From NCBI GenBank assembly GCA_022772675.1, contig JALEZW010000013.1, positions 1 through 64,000 of the forward strand: 64,000 nt of DNA, written 5' to 3'. The position numbers were made by a program, and so were the translations under genes. The stretch comes from Agathobacter sp. (GTDB taxonomy: Bacteria; Bacillota; Clostridia; Lachnospirales; Lachnospiraceae). The notes beneath the pieces are model-generated. The model was not told the DNA's origin and searched no databases. It saw only the letters and a list, made by a program, of their open reading frames with translations. The stretch's first letter is position 1. Each line of letters starts with the position of its first letter. Positions 59,039 to 64,000 of this stretch are shown here, piece after piece.

Positions 59039-60724
59039 ATGGACTGTGACACCCTCATCCGTTCTAATAACACCTATGATATCCTGATTTCCCGCGAATC
59101 CACGGAGATTTTCCCTGTTCCTGTGGAATGTACACAGGAAATCGGTGACAATTATCTGGTAGATTATTTTGACCGTTCCACAGTTGGTCCCCTAAACATC
59201 TCCGAATACGGTTATTCTGTCATCCCCAAATGCTATGGACTCTTAGATACTCTTGCACTGGAAGAAAGCAGAATTATTCAGCTTCAAAATCAGACTGCCG
59301 TTGCGCTGAAAGGACAGGGAGTACTGATTGGCATAATTGACACCGGTATTTCCTATGAACTGCCCTGCTTCCGTAATTCCGACGGCAGCACCAGGATCCA
59401 CGCAGCATGGGATCAGTCAATTCCTGCCACAGAACCGTCACAGCTGCCCGAGGGCTTCCTGTACGGTACAGAGTATTCTTCCGATGACATAAACGCGGCA
59501 CTCCGCAGTGAAAATCCAAAAGAACTGGTTCCACTTTCCGATGAAAACGGACATGGAACCATGCTTTCCAGCATCATTGCCGGCAGCGAAGATCCGACTG
59601 CCGGTTTTACCGGAGCCGCTCCCTATGCAGAGCTTATTGTTGTAAAATTAAAACCTGCCAAACAGTATCTGAAAGAATTCTACTATATTCCCGCAGGGAC
59701 CGATGTCTATCAGGAAAATGACATCATGGCGGCAGTCTCTTATCTGGATCAGACGGCCAGGAAATCCGGAAAACCTCTTGTTATCTGCCTGGGACTTGGC
59801 ACCAATAACGGAAGCCATTCCGGTTCCGGGAACCTGTCAAATTTTCTAAACGATATCGGCAGCCGCTGGCGCAGGTGCATTGTCACTGCCACCGGAAATG
59901 AGGCAAATGCCAGACACCATTTTTATGGGAAAAGTGACGGCAAAAACACAATTGAAATGGAAATTAATGCAGATCAGAAAATGAACGGCTTTTATCTGGA
60001 GCTGTGGGCAAGTGCCACGGAAATGTTTACTGTTTCCGTCCGTTCTCCGGGAGGAACCACACTCTATGGACCAAACTACTCGGAAAATTCCCATACTGAA
60101 CGGGAATTTATTTTTGAAGGAACCCGGGTGGAAATTGATTACTGGCAGGATGCACGCACCCGTGGAAATCAGCTGATCTTTATCCGTTTTACGGAACCCT
60201 CTGCCGGAATCTGGACGGTATTTGTCACTCCCGGAACAACGATCACCGGAACCTTCCATGCCTGGCTTCCCATGAGTGGAATGTTAGAGCGGGATATCAT
60301 CTTTCTAAGACCGGATCCGGATGTAACGCTGACCGGACCATCTGCAGCAGAAATCCCCATCGGTGTCGGCGGTTATAACCCGGGCTCCGGCGCACTGTAT
60401 TTAAATTCCGGCAGGGGTTACTCCCTTTCCTCCGTTGTAAAACCGGATTTTACTGCTCCAGCCGTATCTGTGTCTGCCATCGGAAGGCTTGGAAATCCAG
60501 TAACCATGACCGGAACCAGCGCCGCAGCTGCCATTACCGCCGGTGCCTGCGCCCAGATTATGGAATGGGGAGATGTCAGAGGGAAGAGACCTCTGCTTAA
60601 CTCTGTAGTGATTGGAAATATACTGGTGCGGGGCAGCGTAAGAAGCCAGGATATCTCTTATCCGAATACCTCCTGGGGATATGGGAAAATGAATGTATAT
60701 GATGCAATGATGAGATTATTCTGA
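59039..60724 (+). CDS. S8 subtilase, Csp-like
   Basis: A 561-residue serine protease. The catalytic triad is present: IGIIDTGISYELP (Asp), DENGHGTMLSSIIAGSEDP (His) and MTGTSAAAAITAGACAQI (Ser). An internal jelly-roll-like insertion (residues about 300-430, including NTIEMEINADQKMNGFYLEL) resembles Clostridial CspA/B/C proteases of spore germination and related bacterial subtilases. There is no signal peptide. The start is ATG 59039 after AAAAAGG; the track ATG is 22 codons earlier without a clear site. Confidence 0.88.
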   Translation: MDCDTLIRSNNTYDILISRESTEIFPVPVECTQEIGDNYLVDYFDRSTVGPLNISEYGYSVIPKCYGLLDTLALEESRIIQLQNQTAVALKGQGVLIGIIDTGISYELPCFRNSDGSTRIHAAWDQSIPATEPSQLPEGFLYGTEYSSDDINAALRSENPKELVPLSDENGHGTMLSSIIAGSEDPTAGFTGAAPYAELIVVKLKPAKQYLKEFYYIPAGTDVYQENDIMAAVSYLDQTARKSGKPLVICLGLGTNNGSHSGSGNLSNFLNDIGSRWRRCIVTATGNEANARHHFYGKSDGKNTIEMEINADQKMNGFYLELWASATEMFTVSVRSPGGTTLYGPNYSENSHTEREFIFEGTRVEIDYWQDARTRGNQLIFIRFTEPSAGIWTVFVTPGTTITGTFHAWLPMSGMLERDIIFLRPDPDVTLTGPSAAEIPIGVGGYNPGSGALYLNSGRGYSLSSVVKPDFTAPAVSVSAIGRLGNPVTMTGTSAAAAITAGACAQIMEWGDVRGKRPLLNSVVIGNILVRGSVRSQDISYPNTSWGYGKMNVYDAMMRLF

Positions 60725-60857
60725 TTCTCTAATTCTAAAGGGGTTCCCAGTAAAGCTGCCAGAATTTCTCATATTTAGAAAAATCTGCCTATTTCTGCCC
60801 GATTTCATACTATCCTGAACAGATACCAGTACACCGGGTAAAAAATTTCTTACGTAT

Positions 60858-60958
60858 TGAACGAGGATGCGGTTTCGAGAGTGCAGGTCAAAAAACGAAG
60901 ACGCAGCGGGCTACGTCAAGGCTTTTTGACCTGTGCTATCGGAATCGCAGACCGTTCA
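60858..60958. repeat. 101-bp long imperfect palindrome
   Basis: The left arm TGAACG.GG.TGCG.TT.CGA.AG..CAGGTCAAAAA pairs with a right arm TTTTTGACCTG.GCTATCGGAATCGCAGACCGTTCA around a short centre. It lies in the 276-bp gap between the subtilase and hemerythrin genes. The phrase GGATGCSGWTTCGARAGT recurs at about 63595-63612. The ORF track places a false gene here (60857-61078). Confidence 0.75.
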
Positions 60959-61000
60959 TATTCACTAGAAACTTTTTATTCGGTGTCTGGGATTCAACAA

Positions 61001-61423
61001 TTACAGCCGATCCGGGTTCTCTGTTATAAAAATATACTCTGCAACCGAACGGTCGAAGGCTTTGATATGCTGGAATAACCAGTCAACCACATTCTTCTTT
61101 ACCTGATCCACAAATGCATCAGTGGGACCCTCGGATTCATCTAAGAACGCCTCCAGCTCCTTTAAGTTCTTCTTGAACTCCTCATGCTTTGCCTTATGTT
61201 CTTTAAGACCCGGATATCCCACATCCTCCTGCAGCTTTTCCTCTGCGGAAAAATGAAAATCCGTGTACTCTGCCAGATAATCCAGCATCTGGATTGCCTT
61301 TACTTTTCCTGCGCCCTCCTCACAGCTGTCCACAAACTTTTTAATCCGGTCAATCAGTTCCTTATGCTGGGAATCAATCAACTCATTTTTCGTAATCAGA
61401 TTATCATCAAACTCAATTGTCAT
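61001..61423 (-). CDS. bacteriohemerythrin
   Basis: A 140-residue four-helix protein with the diiron ligand set: DSQHKELIDRI, DFHFSAEEKL, EHKAKHEEF and WLFQHIKAFDRSV. It binds O2 or senses iron and oxygen. In anaerobes it probably protects against oxygen or supplies oxygen-sensitive enzymes; the exact role is unknown. It is monocistronic. Confidence 0.94.
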   Translation of the reverse strand: MTIEFDDNLITKNELIDSQHKELIDRIKKFVDSCEEGAGKVKAIQMLDYLAEYTDFHFSAEEKLQEDVGYPGLKEHKAKHEEFKKNLKELEAFLDESEGPTDAFVDQVKKNVVDWLFQHIKAFDRSVAEYIFITENPDRL

Positions 61424-61497
61424 AGTATGCTCCTCCTCAAAATATCTGTATCTTTTTATTTTTTATTATAACTCTTCTATAAAACAGACGCAACCTG

Positions 61498-63546
61498 TTA
61501 CCTGTTTTTCCCTGAAGTTTTTAGACAGGCAACACCATATCCCTCCAGCTGCAGCGTTCCATCCACAGGCTCACCGGTTAACAGATTCAGTCCCTTCACT
61601 CCGGAAATCGTCTTTTTCTCCGTTGTATCATTTAATAGGAATCTATAACACACATCATCTGCCTCTCTCGTATGGCACTCCACTCCATCCGGAAGACACA
61701 GTACCGGAATTTCAGCCCTCTTAAGTGCCTGTGCATAAAGATGCCGCATGGACTCCTGAGCCAGTCGTGCTGCTACGTAGACTGCCGTACCTTTCCCACT
61801 CTTTCTCCCGGTAACTGCCGCCATTCCCTTATAATAATCATTCTCGTAGGTTCCGGAAATTTCCGTTCCATCGGCCACACGTAGAACCTCTGCGTAGTCC
61901 CGCACTTCCCCCTCTGAGCCATCGGTAAAACGGACTTTATTTCTATCCTTCGGATACAGGGTATCAATCTCCTCGCTGATTACGCCAAACAAATCCCTTA
62001 AACCATCTCCCGGAAAACCACCCAGATAATTCAGTGTATTTTCATCCACATAGCCGGTCAGATAGGTTGCAATCAGCTGTCCACCTTTTTCCACAAAAGC
62101 TTTCAGTCTCTCAGACACATTTGGATGGAGCATATAAAGCATCGGTGCTGCAATGACGGCATAATCCTCATAGGAATCCTCGCTGGAAATGACATCCACA
62201 TCCAGGCCGAATGAAGACAGATCGCGGTATGCATTCATGCACTCCTCAGGATAATTTTTCGTGTCCTGTGCCAGCCCTCGCATATCCTCAATAGCCCACA
62301 TGCTGTCCCAGTCAAAGATCACTGCCACCTTCGCTTTCACCACTGTTCCTGCTACTTCTTTTATTTTCTTAAGTTCCTGTCCCAGTTCTTCCACCTCACG
62401 GAAAACTCTGGTATCATCGGTTCCAAGGTGATCCACAACCGCACCATGGTACTGCTCAAAGGATCCCCGGCCCTTCCGCCACTGAAAATACTGCACAGTA
62501 TCCGAGCCCAGTGCCACCGCCTGGAAAGATGCAAGTTTGTGCACTCCCGGCCGCTGCATCTTATTATACGGATGCCAGTTGACAAGGCCCGGTGCACTCT
62601 CCATCATCATAAAGGGCTGTTCTTTTTTCATAGAACGCATCACCGCATGGTCAAAGGCATTTTCCGTCATAGTATCAGCAAAAGGCTCCTCATCGTTGTG
62701 AAAACGAGGATAGGAATCCCATGAAATTACATCCAGTTCCTCCGACATTTTTCTATAATCCAGTCCCGGAAAAAGTTTCATGAAATTAGTGGTAATGGGA
62801 ATATCCGGTGTCCGCTCTCTTAAGATGGCAGTCTCCGATTTCATATAATCCGTCATATTCCAGGTAGTAAAACGCTTCCACTCCAGATTGAGTCCCATAA
62901 TGCTGTATTCCCCGTTCTGGTATGGCGGTTCGATTTGCGAAAAATCATTATACTCATGGCTCCAGAACTTTGTCCACCATGCCTGATTCAGTTTCTCAAT
63001 ATCGTGGTCAAATTTCTCTGCAAGATAATTCTGAAATCTTTTTACACAGTGCGGACAATAACATTCCCCACCAAATTCATTGGAAATATGCCACATCAAA
63101 AGTCCCGGATGGGAACCGAATTCATCCACCAGCCTGTTCAATATAATCGAAACCTTTTCCCGGTAAACAAGCGCACTCATGCAATGGTTGTGCCGCACTC
63201 CGTGGTGGGCCCGCACTCCGTATGCGTCCACACGCATTGCCTCGGGATATTTCTCATCCAGCCATGCCGGACGTGCCCCGGATGGTGTGGCTAATATGGT
63301 ATAGATTCCATTTGCATACAGTTCATCCATGATCTGATGAAGCCATTCAAAATGAAATTCTCCCTCCCTGGGTTCAAAGGTGGACCAGGAAAAGACTCCC
63401 AGAGTTGCACAGTTCATACCTGCCTTTTTCATCATGCGGATATCCTCTTTTAAGATATCCGGCCTATCCAGCCACTGCTCAGGGTTATAATCTCCTCCAT
63501 GCATGATTCCATCAATTTTCGGAAACAGTAACTTTCTCTCCATCAT
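61498..63546 (-). CDS. GH42 beta-galactosidase
   Basis: A 682-residue glycoside hydrolase of family 42. The N-terminal barrel begins IMHGGDYNPEQWLDRPDILK. The acid/base glutamate is in LLMWHISNEFGGECYCPHC, which also contains the zinc cysteines, and the nucleophile is in QPFMMMESAPGLVNWHPYNK. The trimerisation domain (VKAKVAVIFDWDSMWAIEDM) and the C-terminal beta domain follow. No signal peptide, so it cleaves imported galacto-oligosaccharides. It fits with GH53 and galKT 26 kb away. Confidence 0.94.
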   Translation of the reverse strand: MMERKLLFPKIDGIMHGGDYNPEQWLDRPDILKEDIRMMKKAGMNCATLGVFSWSTFEPREGEFHFEWLHQIMDELYANGIYTILATPSGARPAWLDEKYPEAMRVDAYGVRAHHGVRHNHCMSALVYREKVSIILNRLVDEFGSHPGLLMWHISNEFGGECYCPHCVKRFQNYLAEKFDHDIEKLNQAWWTKFWSHEYNDFSQIEPPYQNGEYSIMGLNLEWKRFTTWNMTDYMKSETAILRERTPDIPITTNFMKLFPGLDYRKMSEELDVISWDSYPRFHNDEEPFADTMTENAFDHAVMRSMKKEQPFMMMESAPGLVNWHPYNKMQRPGVHKLASFQAVALGSDTVQYFQWRKGRGSFEQYHGAVVDHLGTDDTRVFREVEELGQELKKIKEVAGTVVKAKVAVIFDWDSMWAIEDMRGLAQDTKNYPEECMNAYRDLSSFGLDVDVISSEDSYEDYAVIAAPMLYMLHPNVSERLKAFVEKGGQLIATYLTGYVDENTLNYLGGFPGDGLRDLFGVISEEIDTLYPKDRNKVRFTDGSEGEVRDYAEVLRVADGTEISGTYENDYYKGMAAVTGRKSGKGTAVYVAARLAQESMRHLYAQALKRAEIPVLCLPDGVECHTREADDVCYRFLLNDTTEKKTISGVKGLNLLTGEPVDGTLQLEGYGVACLKTSGKNR

Positions 63547-63589
63547 TATTTCTCCTTTTTGTTTTTTCGACAGTTACTCCGGTACATGA

Positions 63590-63668
63590 AACGTGGATGC
63601 CGATTCGAAAGTACCGGTCGCTTTTTATCCGGTGCACCGGAGACACCTCTTTTTCATCGCGATGTTCT
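63590..63668. repeat. possible second copy of dispersed element
   Basis: ACGTGGATGCCGATTCGAAAGTACCGG resembles the left arm of the 60858-60958 palindrome (GGATGCSGWTTCGARAGT), but the rest diverges and the palindrome is weak. Tentative. Confidence 0.35.
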
Positions 63669-64000
63669 TTACATGACCCGGCTTGCATGGCAGGTAAAAT
63701 ACAAAATCTGGTATTCCCCTGATATTTTTCTTAACAGCTCTTCCCCACGCTCCAGTTTATCTTCATCCAGATTCACAAAGGGGTCATCCAGTATCAGGAA
63801 GGGTTTTTCCTCCGGATACATAGCATCCACAAGGGCCAGGCGCATACAGATGCCCAGCAGATCTTGGTAACCGGCAGACAGCCACTTTGCCTCCCGCATC
63901 TCGCCCTGTTCCTTCATATGCACTTCAATATTGGCATCCACCATCCAGTTTTTCTCATCATCCCCGGTAAGAAGACTGTAGTACTTTCCAAAACCATTTT
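63669..64000 (-). CDS. AAA/SMC-like ATPase, C-terminal part (truncated by window edge)
   Basis: The last ~110 residues of a larger protein, open to the window end with no stop upstream of the track ATG (NGFGKYYSLLTGDDEKNW precedes it). Visible are the ABC/SMC signature LSAGYQDLLGICMRLAL and the Walker B/D-loop PFLILDDPFVNLDED. This is the C-terminal lobe of a Rad50/SbcC or YhaN-like ATPase. It ends at a normal TAA. The N-terminal half and partner lie outside the window. Confidence 0.85.
   Translation of the reverse strand, partial: NGFGKYYSLLTGDDEKNWMVDANIEVHMKEQGEMREAKWLSAGYQDLLGICMRLALVDAMYPEEKPFLILDDPFVNLDEDKLERGEELLRKISGEYQILYFTCHASRVM

Noticed and set aside
60857-61078. 73-residue plus-strand ORF
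   Set aside because: It is the translation of one arm and loop of the long palindrome and overlaps the 3' end of the hemerythrin gene.
63559-63870. 103-residue plus-strand ORF
   Set aside because: It begins in a repeat-like gap and runs antisense through the AAA ATPase coding region.
1-64000. CRISPR arrays, prophage or integrated conjugative elements
   Set aside because: No regularly spaced repeats, cas genes, integrase, portal, capsid or relaxase sequences were seen.

Overview
This window looks like chromosomal DNA of a strictly anaerobic, low-to-medium GC Firmicute, most likely a gut Lachnospiraceae (Roseburia/Blautia/Coprococcus type). The reasons are the [FeFe]-hydrogenase maturation genes, class III ribonucleotide reductase, split purine enzymes (free-standing AICAR transformylase plus PurO-like IMP cyclohydrolase), a YjdF gene with its RNA leader, the fused FeoA-FeoB with a FeoB-associated Cys-rich peptide, strong GGAGG ribosome sites and TTGACA/TATAAT promoters. 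This taxonomic call is inference from gene content, not a search result. About 60 protein genes are supported, most on the minus strand, plus three tRNA-Gly genes.

Layout. 1-6 kb: accessory and small genes (yjdF with riboswitch, a DIP1984-like gene, Uma2, XRE, Nudix, pyrophosphatase-like), then an amino acid:cation symporter and a decayed alpha-amylase scrap. 6-11 kb: iron block (FeoB-associated peptide, DtxR-type regulator, fused feoAB with a DtxR-like operator), a rhodanese-TtcA fusion and a LuxR-type regulator. 11.2-11.5 kb: tRNA-Gly(CCC) and a 196-bp MITE with IS66-like ends and an 8-bp target duplication. 11.6-15.9 kb: hydrogenase maturation operon TM1266-hydE-hydG-hydF behind a long structured leader, flanked and interrupted by a dispersed 70-bp hairpin repeat. 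16-25.5 kb: the two last purine enzymes, a FliB-like methylase, nrdDG with a candidate NrdR site, and a tightly coupled acyltransferase / DUF6320 / alpha-beta hydrolase trio. 26-30 kb: hisC and an AT-rich single-chain restriction-modification protein whose promoter carries a LexA/DinR-type box. 30.7-37 kb: galactose/galactan block (galK, galT, GH53 galactanase, an unrecognised 610-residue enzyme-like protein behind a palindromic operator, LacI regulator). 38-51 kb: cell wall and core genes (L,D-transpeptidase, PAP2, MCP-like protein, recJ, SpoIID-like protein, ilvBN, AEC transporter, dihydrofolate reductase, thyA, dus). 51-64 kb: a TVP38 protein, tRNA-Gly(GCC) duplicates, proC, an orphan HipA-like kinase, argJ, citrate synthase, a Csp-like subtilase, hemerythrin, a GH42 beta-galactosidase and the end of an AAA ATPase.

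How the genes fit together: iron uptake feeds the iron-sulfur-rich hydrogenase maturases and anaerobic NrdDG. GH53, GH42, GalK and GalT form a route from imported galacto-oligosaccharides to UDP-galactose/glucose-1-phosphate. ThyA and dihydrofolate reductase form a folate/dTMP pair that runs straight into an AEC transporter and ilvBN. Citrate synthase and ArgJ link to glutamate and arginine synthesis.

I found no CRISPR array, intact transposase, prophage or integrated conjugative element. The most interesting unexplained signals are the hydrogenase operon leader and its repeats, the IS66-type MITE, the LexA-boxed restriction gene, the acyltransferase-DUF6320-hydrolase trio, and the uncharacterised 610-residue protein with its operator.
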